Part shown: piece after piece, positions 54,063 to 62,045 of the stretch | Layout of the letters: every line of letters starts with the position of its first letter | How positions within the stretch are numbered: the stretch's first letter is position 1 | Program-made: the position numbers and the translations under genes | Notes under the pieces: model-generated | What the model was told of the DNA's origin: nothing | The model's input: the letters and a program-made list of their open reading frames with translations, nothing else | The model's database searches: none | Assembly: GCF_017833415.1 (NCBI RefSeq) | Contig: NZ_JAFICC010000001.1 | Coordinates: forward strand, 124,001-188,000 | DNA: 64,000 nt | DNA from: Flavobacterium sp. 1355 | Lineage (GTDB): Bacteria; Bacteroidota; Bacteroidia; Flavobacteriales; Flavobacteriaceae | Reading direction: 5' to 3'

Positions 54063-56279
54063 ATGTTTAAAAACGTTAAAACAATTGTTGTTTTAGTTTT
54101 ATTGAGTTCATTCGGATTGAATGCGCAAAATAAAGTTCCGGTTTATCTCGATGATAAAAAGCCAATTAATGAGCGTGTAGAAGATGCGCTTTCGCGAATG
54201 ACTACCGACGAAAAAATCGCTATGATTCATGCACAGTCTAAATTTAGTTCACCGGGTGTGCCACGATTAGGAATTCCTGAAAACTGGATGACCGACGGAC
54301 CACACGGAATTCGTACTGAAGTTTTGTGGGATGAATGGGAACAGGCTGGCTGGACAAATGACTCTTGTATTGCATTTCCGGCACTTACCGCACTTTCTGC
54401 AACATGGAACAAGGAATTAGCCTTATTATATGGAAAATCAATAGGAGAAGAAGCACGTTTTCGTAATAAAAATGTATTGTTGGGACCTGGTGTAAACATC
54501 TACAGAACACCATTAAATGGCCGTAACTTCGAATATATGGGAGAAGATCCTTTCTTAACCTCAAAAATGGTAGTTCCTTATATCAAAGGAGTACAATCAA
54601 ACGGAGTTGCTGCCTGTGTAAAACATTTTGCCTTAAACAATCAGGAAACCAATCGTAATGCTGTAAACGTAAATGTCGATGACCGTGCTTTGTACGAAAT
54701 CTATTTACCAGCTTTTAAAGCTGCAGTACAAGATGGAGATGCGTGGGCAATTATGGGTTCTTATAATAAATACAAAGGACAGCACTGTTGTCATAATGAG
54801 TTTTTACTAAATGATATTCTTCGTGGAGAATGGGGTTTTAAAGGAGTGGTAATCTCAGACTGGGGCGGAGTTCATGATACAAAACAAGCAATCCATAACG
54901 GTTTGGACATGGAATTTGGTTCCTGGACAAACGGACTTACATGGGGAACAAGTAATGCTTATGACAATTATTATCTGGCAAAACCTTATTCTGAAATGAT
55001 AAAAAAAGGAGAAGTAGGAACCAAAGAATTAGATGAAAAAGTACGTCGTATTCTGCGCCTGTCATTCTTAACTACAATGAACAAAGAAAGACCTTTCGGA
55101 TCTTTTGGAACAAAAGAACATGCTGAAGCAGGTTTAAAAATCGCCGAAGAAGGAATTGTATTACTTCAGAACAAAAACAATATTTTGCCAATTGATCTTG
55201 GTAAAACCAAAAAAATAGCGGTTATCGGAGAAAATGCAATCAAGATGATGACAGTTGGCGGAGGAAGTTCTTCGCTTAAAGCGAAATATGAAATCACACC
55301 TCTTGAAGGGTTAAAGAAAAGAATTGGCAATCAGGCTGAAATTGTATATGCCCGAGGTTATGTAGGTGATCCGACAAGTAATTACAACGGAGTGGTTGCA
55401 AAAGTAAGTTTAGAAGAAAAGCGTTCTCAGGAAGAATTAACTGCAGAAGCTTTGAAAATAGCAAAAGATGCAGATGTAGTTCTTTTTATTGGAGGTTTGA
55501 ACAAAAGCCCAAATCAGGATGATGAAGGACACGACCGTAAAGGATTAGAACTTTCATACGGGCAGGATAAATTAATTTCTGAACTGGCAAAAGTAAATAA
55601 AAACATTGTTTATGTAAATATTTCGGGTAATGCGGTTGCAATGCCGTGGGTAAACGAAGTTCCGGGAATTGTTCAGGGTTGGTTTTTGGGTACTGAAGCA
55701 GGAAATGCTTTGGCAGCCGTTTTGGTTGGAGATGTAAATCCATCAGGAAAACTAACATTTACTTTTCCTGTAAAATTATCTGATAACGGAGCACATGCTT
55801 TGGGAGAATTCCCTGGAGGAGATGAGGTTACTTACAAAGAAAGCATTTTTGTAGGGTATCGTTATGCAGACAAACAAAAAGCAAAACCACTATTTGCCTT
55901 TGGACACGGTTTGAGCTACACTACTTTTGAGTACGGAAAAGTAACTGCTGATAAAAAACAAATGGGTGCAGGAGATAAAATTACCTTTTCTGTAAAAGTA
56001 AAAAATACAGGAAAAAGAGAAGGTTCTGAGATTGTTCAGCTTTACATCAGTGATCTAAAATCTTCATTGCCACGCCCAATAAAAGAATTAAAAGAGTTTG
56101 ATAAAGTTTCGCTTAAGGCGGGAGAAGAAAAAACAGTAACTTTTACAATTGACAAGACAGCCCTGAGCTTTTTTGATGACAAAAAACACGACTGGGTAGC
56201 AGAACCTGGCGCTTTTGAAGCTTTAATTGGTGCTTCTGCAGTTGACATAAAATCTAAAGTGGGTTTCTCACTTCAATAA
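54063..56279 (+). CDS. Secreted GH3 beta-glucosidase
   Basis: A 738-residue glycoside hydrolase family 3 enzyme with signal peptide (MFKNVKTIVVLVLLSSFGLNAQ). The first domain holds the nucleophile Asp266 in VVISDWGGVHD and the substrate motif KHFALNNQE; the second domain follows (about 370-600, IAVIGENAIKMMTVGGGSS), then a C-terminal fibronectin III-like domain (SEIVQLYISDLKSSLPRPIKELK). It removes terminal beta-linked glucose or related sugars in the periplasm or outside. The ATG at 54063 is chosen since the frame's upstream start is in the promoter. Neighbours are DUF6377 (upstream) and DUF1349 (downstream). Confidence 0.96.
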   Translation: MFKNVKTIVVLVLLSSFGLNAQNKVPVYLDDKKPINERVEDALSRMTTDEKIAMIHAQSKFSSPGVPRLGIPENWMTDGPHGIRTEVLWDEWEQAGWTNDSCIAFPALTALSATWNKELALLYGKSIGEEARFRNKNVLLGPGVNIYRTPLNGRNFEYMGEDPFLTSKMVVPYIKGVQSNGVAACVKHFALNNQETNRNAVNVNVDDRALYEIYLPAFKAAVQDGDAWAIMGSYNKYKGQHCCHNEFLLNDILRGEWGFKGVVISDWGGVHDTKQAIHNGLDMEFGSWTNGLTWGTSNAYDNYYLAKPYSEMIKKGEVGTKELDEKVRRILRLSFLTTMNKERPFGSFGTKEHAEAGLKIAEEGIVLLQNKNNILPIDLGKTKKIAVIGENAIKMMTVGGGSSSLKAKYEITPLEGLKKRIGNQAEIVYARGYVGDPTSNYNGVVAKVSLEEKRSQEELTAEALKIAKDADVVLFIGGLNKSPNQDDEGHDRKGLELSYGQDKLISELAKVNKNIVYVNISGNAVAMPWVNEVPGIVQGWFLGTEAGNALAAVLVGDVNPSGKLTFTFPVKLSDNGAHALGEFPGGDEVTYKESIFVGYRYADKQKAKPLFAFGHGLSYTTFEYGKVTADKKQMGAGDKITFSVKVKNTGKREGSEIVQLYISDLKSSLPRPIKELKEFDKVSLKAGEEKTVTFTIDKTALSFFDDKKHDWVAEPGAFEALIGASAVDIKSKVGFSLQ

Positions 56280-56310
56280 TTTTCATTAATTTCTAAACTT
56301 GGTTGGTTGG

Positions 56311-56346
56311 TAAAGCTGCAATGGTAAAAGTTGCAGCTTTATTTTT
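56311..56346 (+). terminator. Rho-independent terminator of the GH3 gene
   Basis: Arms TAAAGCTGCAA (56311-56321) and TTGCAGCTTTA (56331-56341), then TTTTTA. Confidence 0.75.
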
Positions 56347-56445
56347 AGATTAAATTAGAAGTGAAATTTGAATGTTAGATATTAGATGTCTGCATCTTAA
56401 AACTGGTTCAAAAAAATAAAAATTTATTGTTTAAAATTAAATAGC

Positions 56446-57093
56446 ATGAAAAAAATCGTACTTGGTATTATTACTTTATTTTTAGTACAAAACCTTTCGG
56501 CGCAGAGCCTAAACAAAATGCAGTGGTTTAACGAACCTGAAAAATGGGAAATTAAAAACAATGCATTGATTATGAATGTGACAGCAAATAGTGACTACTG
56601 GCGTATTTCGCATTACGGATTTACAGTGGATGATGCGCCATTCTATTATGCCAATTATGGCGGAGAATTTGAAGCAAAAGTAAAATTGACAGGGAATTAT
56701 ATTGCCCGTTTTGACCAAATGGGATTAATGATCAGAGTCGATGAAAAAAATTATATTAAAACCGGAGTTGAATTTGTTGACGGAAAATTCAACATTAGTA
56801 CAGTTGTAACACATGATAAAAGCGATTGGAGTGTAACAACATTAGACAAAGCGCCGCCTTTTGTATGGATCAAAGTAGTACGAAGATTAGATGCAATTGA
56901 AGTATTTTTCTCTTACGATGATAAAACCTATATTCTGACCAGAAATGCACCTTTGCAGGACAATGCTCCTGTTATGGTGGGTTTAATGGCTGCTTCACCG
57001 GACGGAAAAGGTTTTGAGGCCAAATTTGAAAACTTTTCTGTAAAACATCTGCCAGACCAAAGAAGATTAGAATGGCTTAAAAATCACCAATAG
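56446..57093 (+). CDS. Secreted DUF1349 protein
   Basis: A 215-residue exported protein with signal peptide MKKIVLGIITLFLVQNLSAQ. The rest matches the DUF1349 concanavalin-like fold: WEIKNNALIMNVTANSDYWR, DQMGLMIRVDEKNYIKTGVEF, and PVMVGLMAASPDGKGFEAKF. Such proteins are often near glycosidases and may bind sugars or act as short accessory domains. It stands 166 bases behind the GH3 gene, beyond a terminator, so it may have its own promoter. Confidence 0.88.
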   Translation: MKKIVLGIITLFLVQNLSAQSLNKMQWFNEPEKWEIKNNALIMNVTANSDYWRISHYGFTVDDAPFYYANYGGEFEAKVKLTGNYIARFDQMGLMIRVDEKNYIKTGVEFVDGKFNISTVVTHDKSDWSVTTLDKAPPFVWIKVVRRLDAIEVFFSYDDKTYILTRNAPLQDNAPVMVGLMAASPDGKGFEAKFENFSVKHLPDQRRLEWLKNHQ

Positions 57094-57310
57094 GAGTTAT
57101 AGGTTAAAAGTTAAGTGTTAAGTGTTATGTGTTAAGTGTTATGAGTTACAGCTAAAGTTATTAGCTTGACTTGATTTTGTTATAAGTAATTTTAAGTAAA
57201 TTATATTTTTGCTATAAAATAATTTATACGTAAGACTTATTATATAGTCTTGTTTTCACGCACATAACACCTAACGAATAACTTCTAACCCCTAACTCAT
57301 AACTTTTAAC
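57093..57310. repeat. Large inverted repeat with tandem TTAAGTGTTATG words
   Basis: Left arm (57093-57149) has GAGTTATAGGTTAAAAGTTA and tandem GTTAAGTGTTATG; right arm (57258-57310) has ACGCACATAACACCTAACG, CTTCTAACCCCTAACTCATA and ACTTTTAAC. The arms pair with gaps around an AT-rich centre. The same words occur at 12168-12241. No ORF is seen here. Confidence 0.65.
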
Positions 57311-57317
57311 TTTACCA

Positions 57318-58436
57318 ATGAAAAAACATTATGAAATTCTGGACGGCTTGCGTGGAGTAGCGGCAATTTTGGTTGTAGCTTTTCACATTTTTGAAGCCTT
57401 TGCAGGTGGAAACCGTTTTGTACAAATAATCAATCATGGTTATCTGGCCGTTGATTTCTTTTTTCTTTTATCCGGATTTGTAGTGGCGTACGCGTATGAT
57501 GACCGTTGGGTGAAAATGTCACAATGGCAATTTTACAAACGACGTCTCATTCGTTTACAGCCCATGGTAATTATGGGAATGATTATCGGTGCCGCATTAT
57601 ATTATTTTCAGGCTTCGGATATTTTGTTTCCTCAAATTGCAACAATGCCTGTTTGGAAATTGATCCTGGTAATGTTTCTTGGTTTTACCCTGATTCCAAT
57701 GACACCATCAACAGAAATTAGAGGCTGGGGAGAAATGCATCCTTTAAACGGTCCGGCATGGTCACTATTTTTCGAATATATTGCGAATATACTGTACGCC
57801 TTGATTTTCCGTAAATTTTCGAATAAAGTACTCTCTGTTTTTGTACTGATATTTGCCGGACTGTTAATTAATTATACGGTTTTTGGCCCAAAAGGAGATG
57901 TAATTGGCGGATGGTCACTAAATCTGGAACAGCTTAATGTTGGTTTTACCCGCTTATTATATCCGTTTTTTGCCGGAATTTTGCTTTCCCGTTTAGGAAA
58001 ATTAATTCATATAAAAGGCGCTTTTTGGGTTTGTAGCCTATTGATTATTATTGTTTTATGTGTGCCCAGAATTGGCGATGAAAATACTTTATGGATGAAT
58101 GGTATTTATGAATCCATTTGTATTATTTTATTATTTCCGTTAATTGTTTCAATTGGAGCAGGAGGAGAGATAAAAAATCCATTTTCATTAAAAGTATGTA
58201 AACTTCTGGGTGACATTTCATACCCCATTTACATCACACATTATCCATTAATATACTGGTTTACGGCCTGGGTAGTAGATGAGAAAGTATCCTTAGAAAA
58301 TGGTTACCTGCAAGGAATCGGCGTTTTGATTGCCAGTATTGTTTTGGCCTATTTATGCCTCAAATTATACGACGAACCCGTTCGTAACTGGCTACAGCGC
58401 AGATACCAAAAACAGAAGCCAATGTCTGCGTCATAA
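57318..58436 (+). CDS. Acyltransferase family 3 membrane protein (OafA/YrhL type)
   Basis: A 372-residue integral membrane acyltransferase. The N-terminal motif ILDGLRGVAAILVVAFHIFE carries the catalytic His, and GYLAVDFFFLLSGFVVAYAYDDRW and RRLIRLQPMVIMG follow as in the family. About ten membrane segments. It transfers acyl groups (often acetyl) to sugars or lipids. Its neighbourhood of glycosidases makes a polysaccharide target plausible, but the repeat spacer suggests separate expression. Confidence 0.93.
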   Translation: MKKHYEILDGLRGVAAILVVAFHIFEAFAGGNRFVQIINHGYLAVDFFFLLSGFVVAYAYDDRWVKMSQWQFYKRRLIRLQPMVIMGMIIGAALYYFQASDILFPQIATMPVWKLILVMFLGFTLIPMTPSTEIRGWGEMHPLNGPAWSLFFEYIANILYALIFRKFSNKVLSVFVLIFAGLLINYTVFGPKGDVIGGWSLNLEQLNVGFTRLLYPFFAGILLSRLGKLIHIKGAFWVCSLLIIIVLCVPRIGDENTLWMNGIYESICIILLFPLIVSIGAGGEIKNPFSLKVCKLLGDISYPIYITHYPLIYWFTAWVVDEKVSLENGYLQGIGVLIASIVLAYLCLKLYDEPVRNWLQRRYQKQKPMSAS

Positions 58437-58472
58437 GTTTCAAAGTTTGTAATTTGTTAGTTACAAAATGTT

Positions 58473-58508
58473 AAAAGGGATAGAAAATAGAATTTTCATC
58501 CCTTTTTT
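58473..58508 (+). terminator. Rho-independent terminator
   Basis: AAAAGGGAT...GAAAAT pairs with ATTTTC...ATCCCTTTT (58473-58506) with one mismatch on each side, then Ts. Confidence 0.75.
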
Positions 58509-58538
58509 AATTTAAATTTATGGCGTTAAAAATTAGCG

Positions 58539-59033
58539 ATGTCACCATTAGAAGAAATCCAAAAAATGCCTATATATCAAAAGGCAGAACAAATATTCCA
58601 GCTTACACAGGGAATGGTTCAGATTGTTCCTCCGGAAAATGAATTTTTGCAGCAAACGGTTGTTAAATTTATGATGGAAAATGCCATGATTATTCCAACA
58701 AAAATTGCCGGAGCAGAAGGTGTGGACTTATATGACCTCAGGATGGAAAATGCAGTTATGATCCGTAAAGCAGCCAGAGAATTGTACGTACAAGTCGGAA
58801 GCCTCCGTTTTGAAAAAGGCATCCGTGATAAAGATTACATCGAATTGCTTAGAAATACTATCGAAGAATTTCGTTTTTTGTTTATAGAATGGGTCGAAGG
58901 ATTTGATAAATGGAGTTATATTAAAGACAATTGGGGACTCTTCAATCCGCCTGGCGTGCATGCCCATGATAAAGATCCCGATGAAGATATTCCGTTTAAT
59001 CCCGATGACTATTTTGAAACGGATGATGAATGA
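58539..59033 (+). CDS. Helical protein, four-helix-bundle-like
   Basis: A 164-residue cytoplasmic protein, mostly helical, with an acidic tail (HDKDPDEDIPFNPDDYFETDDE). MPIYQKAEQIFQLTQGMV, ENAVMIRKAARELYVQVGSL and NTIEEFRFLFIEWVEGF resemble the 23S rRNA-intervening-sequence / Avd four-helix bundle pattern in spacing, though I am unsure. No retroelement or diversity-generating cassette is near. Function unknown. Confidence 0.6.
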   Translation: MSPLEEIQKMPIYQKAEQIFQLTQGMVQIVPPENEFLQQTVVKFMMENAMIIPTKIAGAEGVDLYDLRMENAVMIRKAARELYVQVGSLRFEKGIRDKDYIELLRNTIEEFRFLFIEWVEGFDKWSYIKDNWGLFNPPGVHAHDKDPDEDIPFNPDDYFETDDE

Positions 59034-59083
59034 AAAAAAGTTCAGAGGAGCTAAGGATCAAAGGAACAAAGACTAAAAAACAA

Positions 59084-59117
59084 AAGGTGCAAAGGAACCT
59101 TTGTCCCTTTGCACCTT
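59084..59117. terminator. Hairpin, part of a dispersed 'GGTGCAAAGG' repeat, likely terminator
   Basis: Arms AAGGTGCAAAGG (59084-59095) and CCTTTGCACCTT (59106-59117) pair perfectly, between convergent genes. The flanks (59044-59075 and 59120-59130) hold AGCTAAGGATCAAAGG-type words like the other spacer repeats. Confidence 0.6.
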
Positions 59118-59142
59118 ATAACCTTTGAACCTAAAAGAAAAA

Positions 59143-60249
59143 TTACTCTACAATCAATTCTGCTAAAGCTTCTTTAGTAAAACCTTTTAATTGTTCTGTT
59201 TTTCCTGTTTTAATTTTAGCCGTCCAGTTTGGATCTGAAAGCAGCGGTCTGCCTACAGCAACCAAATCAAAATCACCTCTGTCAAAGCGTCTTGTTAATT
59301 CGTCCAATGAAGCCGGCTCAGAACTTTCTCCTGCAAAGGCTCCAAAGAAATCTCCCGAAAGACCAACAGAACCTACCGTAATAGTTGGCGCTCCGGTAAC
59401 TTTTTTAGCCCAGCCTGCAAAGTTTAAATCAGAATCTTCAAATTCAGGTTCCCAAAATCTGCGTTGAGAACAGTGCAGGATATCAACACCGGCATCAACA
59501 AGAGGAGTAAGCCAGGCTTCCAATTCTTGTGGATTTTTAGCCAGTTTATAATTATAATCAGAAGGCTTAAACTGAGAAAATCTCATGATTACAGCAAAAT
59601 CATTTCCAACTTGTTTTCTGATTTCTTTTATTACTTCAATAGCAAAACGGTTACGTTCAGGAAGTGTTTTCCCTCCATAAATATCTTCGCGTAAATTTGT
59701 TTCAGCTCTAAAGAACTGGTCAATCAAATACCCGTGCGCACCGTGAATTTCGATAGTATCAAAACCCAGTCTTTTGGCGTCGGCAGCAGCTTTTCCAAAA
59801 GCAAGTATCGTATCTTCAATATCTTTTTCAGACATAGCAACACCATTTCTAAAATCAGGACGGTTTAATCCCGATGGCCCTTCAAAAGGAACTGGAGGAA
59901 CCCATCCCGAATGGTGATTATCCATAATTCCCATATGCCAGATCTGAGGTCCCATTTGTCCTCCGGCAGCATGTACTTCTTTTATAACTTTTTCCCATCC
60001 CTTTAAGGCCTGATCTCCATAAAAATGTGGGACATTGGCATCATTTGATGATGAAGGTCTGTCAATTACAGTTCCCTCAGATAATATTAAACCAACTTCG
60101 CCTTCGGCTCTTTTTTGGTAGTATTCTGCTACTGCATCAGTTGGGTTTCCGTTTGGAGAAAAAGAGCGCGTCATTGGCGCCATTACGATTCGGTTTTTTA
60201 GATTTAACGTTTTTAAGTTAAATGGCGAAAACAGGTTGTTTGTACTCAT
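59143..60249 (-). CDS. Old Yellow Enzyme family alkene reductase
   Basis: A 368-residue FMN-dependent NAD(P)H:flavin oxidoreductase reducing activated C=C bonds. Motifs: NRIVMAPMTRS near the N-terminus, HAAGGQMGPQIWHMG (FMN site), DTIEIHGAHGYLIDQF with the substrate His, and VAVGRPLLSDPNW near the end. Its start lies 6 bases behind an ArsR-type regulator gene on the same strand, so both form one operon likely induced by electrophiles or quinones. Confidence 0.95.
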   Translation of the reverse strand: MSTNNLFSPFNLKTLNLKNRIVMAPMTRSFSPNGNPTDAVAEYYQKRAEGEVGLILSEGTVIDRPSSSNDANVPHFYGDQALKGWEKVIKEVHAAGGQMGPQIWHMGIMDNHHSGWVPPVPFEGPSGLNRPDFRNGVAMSEKDIEDTILAFGKAAADAKRLGFDTIEIHGAHGYLIDQFFRAETNLREDIYGGKTLPERNRFAIEVIKEIRKQVGNDFAVIMRFSQFKPSDYNYKLAKNPQELEAWLTPLVDAGVDILHCSQRRFWEPEFEDSDLNFAGWAKKVTGAPTITVGSVGLSGDFFGAFAGESSEPASLDELTRRFDRGDFDLVAVGRPLLSDPNWTAKIKTGKTEQLKGFTKEALAELIVE

Positions 60250-60255
60250 AGTAAT

Positions 60256-60555
60256 TTACAAATTAGATTGAATTAATTTACTGAGTGCTTCAAAGGCACC
60301 TTCGTTGCGTTTATAGTAAGTCCATTGCCCAACACGTTTAGCCTCGATAAAGCCGGCGCGCTGTAAAATAGACAGATATTCTGAAACTGTAGATTGTGTA
60401 AGACCGGCTTTCGCCTGAATCTGACCCACACAAACTCCATGTATAAACCCTTCAGGATCATGATCCGGAAAGTTTAATTCCGGTTCTTTCAGCCACTCCA
60501 GCATTTGCAGTCTGGATTTATTAGATAAAGCTTTAAAGATTTCTATATTTTCCAT
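60256..60555 (-). CDS. ArsR-family transcriptional regulator
   Basis: A 99-residue winged-helix protein: IFKALSNKSRLQMLEWLKEPE, then the recognition part GLTQSTVSEYLSILQRAGFIEAKR and the wing GQWTYYKRNE. It should repress the operon with the reductase. No typical metal-binding CxC motif is present; single Cys43-region (HGVCVGQI) could sense electrophiles. A palindrome, TATATCG-8-CGATATA, lies across the promoter (60564-60585). The transcription start would almost coincide with the ATG, so the mRNA may be leaderless. Confidence 0.93.
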   Translation of the reverse strand: MENIEIFKALSNKSRLQMLEWLKEPELNFPDHDPEGFIHGVCVGQIQAKAGLTQSTVSEYLSILQRAGFIEAKRVGQWTYYKRNEGAFEALSKLIQSNL

Positions 60556-60559
60556 AGGA

Positions 60560-60585
60560 CAAATATATCGACTTTTCCCGATATA
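60560..60585 (-). promoter_or_regulatory. Promoter and candidate operator of the ArsR/OYE operon
   Basis: Minus-strand -7 box TATATTTG (60560-60567) overlaps an inverted repeat with 7-base arms TATATCG (60564-60570) and CGATATA (60579-60585). The ATG of the ArsR gene is 4 bases from the box. The position fits autorepression, which is inference. Confidence 0.6.
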
Positions 60586-60694
60586 CCAATTAATGAAAAA
60601 ATATTTAGGATAATTTTATGAAAGGAGTACTAAAATTGATGCATGATTTACAAAGAAAATTTATATTTGCTTTTGTATTAATCTTTCACAATTT

Positions 60695-60794
60695 TGTCAT
60701 CCTGAGGAACGAAGGATTACACCAGAAAATCTGCAACGTAATTTTCCAATCTTTGTCAAATTACTTGTGTGGTCCTTCGTTCCTCAGGATGACA
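60695..60794. repeat. Inverted repeat with 22-base perfect arms
   Basis: Left arm (60695-60716) begins TGTCATCCTGAGGAACG and right arm (60773-60794) ends CGTTCCTCAGGATGACA; the arms pair over 22 bases with a 56-base centre. The centre has GCAACG and an AT-rich part but no ORF. It has the look of a small mobile or hairpin element. There is no gene inside. Confidence 0.85.
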
Positions 60795-60840
60795 GTTGCT
60801 GTGCAGGATTAAAAAAGCCATAAATAAACCGAATCAAATT

Positions 60841-61329
60841 ATGAAAAAAATCTACTTTACTTTAGTCCTTACATTTTTTAATTTAATGATTACCAACGCA
60901 CAAGTTGTTGGAACTGAAATAGGGGATATTGCTCCCGAAATTGATCTTCCTGATCCAAAAGGAGAAAAAATTGCCTTATCTTCTTTAAGAGGTTCTTTGG
61001 TTCTGGTAGATTTTTGGGCATCATGGTGCGGCCCTTGTATTAAAGAACAACCAACATTATTAAAATTATACAATGCTTATCCTGATAAATTTTCAATCTA
61101 CAGCGTTTCTATGGATACCAAAAAGCCGCTTTGGCTGGCAGCAATTGCAAAAGCAAAACTTCCGTGGACCAATGTAAGTGATTTAAAATACTGGACTTCT
61201 CCTGTAGTTGGAGATTATATGCTGCAATCTGTTCCGCTGAATTTTTTGGTAGATAAAAATGGAATTATTGTAGCCAAAAATGTTCATGGAACTGCATTGG
61301 AAGAAATGGTTAAAAGCCAATTGAATTAA
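60841..61329 (+). CDS. Exported TlpA-like thioredoxin-fold protein
   Basis: A 162-residue periplasmic thiol-disulfide protein. Signal segment MKKIYFTLVLTFFNLMITNAQ, then the AhpC/TSA-like start (GDIAPEIDLPDPKGEKIALSSLRG) and the active site VDFWASWCGPCIKEQP. YMLQSVPLNFLVDKNGIIVAKN holds the cis-proline. It should act as a reductase or in cytochrome maturation. ATG at 60841 gives the clean signal peptide. Confidence 0.93.
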   Translation: MKKIYFTLVLTFFNLMITNAQVVGTEIGDIAPEIDLPDPKGEKIALSSLRGSLVLVDFWASWCGPCIKEQPTLLKLYNAYPDKFSIYSVSMDTKKPLWLAAIAKAKLPWTNVSDLKYWTSPVVGDYMLQSVPLNFLVDKNGIIVAKNVHGTALEEMVKSQLN

Positions 61330-61388
61330 AATTCTAATAAATCAAATTCCAAATTCCAATAAATTAGATTCAAATTCCAATAAAAAAA

Positions 61389-61420
61389 TCCAAATTCCAA
61401 ATTTGACGTTGGAATTTGGA
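61389..61420. repeat. Inverted 'TCCAAATTCCAA' repeat
   Basis: TCCAAATTCCAA (61389-61400) and TTGGAATTTGGA (61409-61420) pair perfectly, within a spacer rich in AAATTCCAAT words (61330-61440). It may help end the convergent transcripts. Confidence 0.6.
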
Positions 61421-61448
61421 ATTTTAAAATTTTGGAATTCCTGAAAAT

Positions 61449-61835
61449 TTAATCCTCAGAATCACTTGGAATTTTTTTAACTCCGCCAAAACCGGTTCTT
61501 AGCATTTCCCTTATTTGAAATTGTGTTTTGTTCCTTGTAACAGCCCTCCATTCGTTAAAATCAAAAATATGAATTTGTGTAGCATACGGATTTGTTACGA
61601 AGAATAGTCTCGAAATTGAAAATTTGTATGGTTTTATTTCATTTGAAACATGACGATTGGGAACAACAACTAATATTGTTTCCCATTTCAGGAAATCTTT
61701 AGGAACATCTTCTCTCTCATTTAAGCCAAGCGACTCAAAAAAAGCAATTATTTTCTGATCATTTAAGGTATCAATCTTCTGATCTATGCTTTTTAGGGTG
61801 CTATGAAATGTGTTTACATCTTTTATAACACTCAT
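61449..61835 (-). CDS. Hypothetical protein
   Basis: A 128-residue cytoplasmic protein, helical at the N-terminus (VNTFHSTLKSIDQKIDTLNDQKIIAFFESL) and strand-rich later (WETILVVVPNRHVSNEIKPYKF). No signal peptide or motif known to me. It is a single gene; no clear promoter was found. Confidence 0.65.
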   Translation of the reverse strand: MSVIKDVNTFHSTLKSIDQKIDTLNDQKIIAFFESLGLNEREDVPKDFLKWETILVVVPNRHVSNEIKPYKFSISRLFFVTNPYATQIHIFDFNEWRAVTRNKTQFQIREMLRTGFGGVKKIPSDSED

Positions 61836-62045
61836 GGTACGTATGGTTTTATTGATTTATAAGTAAAATTAAGTTAAAAGATTAAGAATTAATAATGAAC
61901 CGTTGATAGAATGATTCTAAATTTTTAACATATAAAAAACGGATATAATCGATAAAAGATTATAATTTGATTAAATACTATTATCTTAATCGGTTCAAAA
62001 ACAATATTTTTATAGCCTAACTGTTTTTTGCTAACCACATTTATT

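Noticed and set aside
58539..59033. Avd protein of a diversity-generating retroelement
   Set aside because: No reverse transcriptase or template repeat is nearby; only a general helix-bundle likeness.
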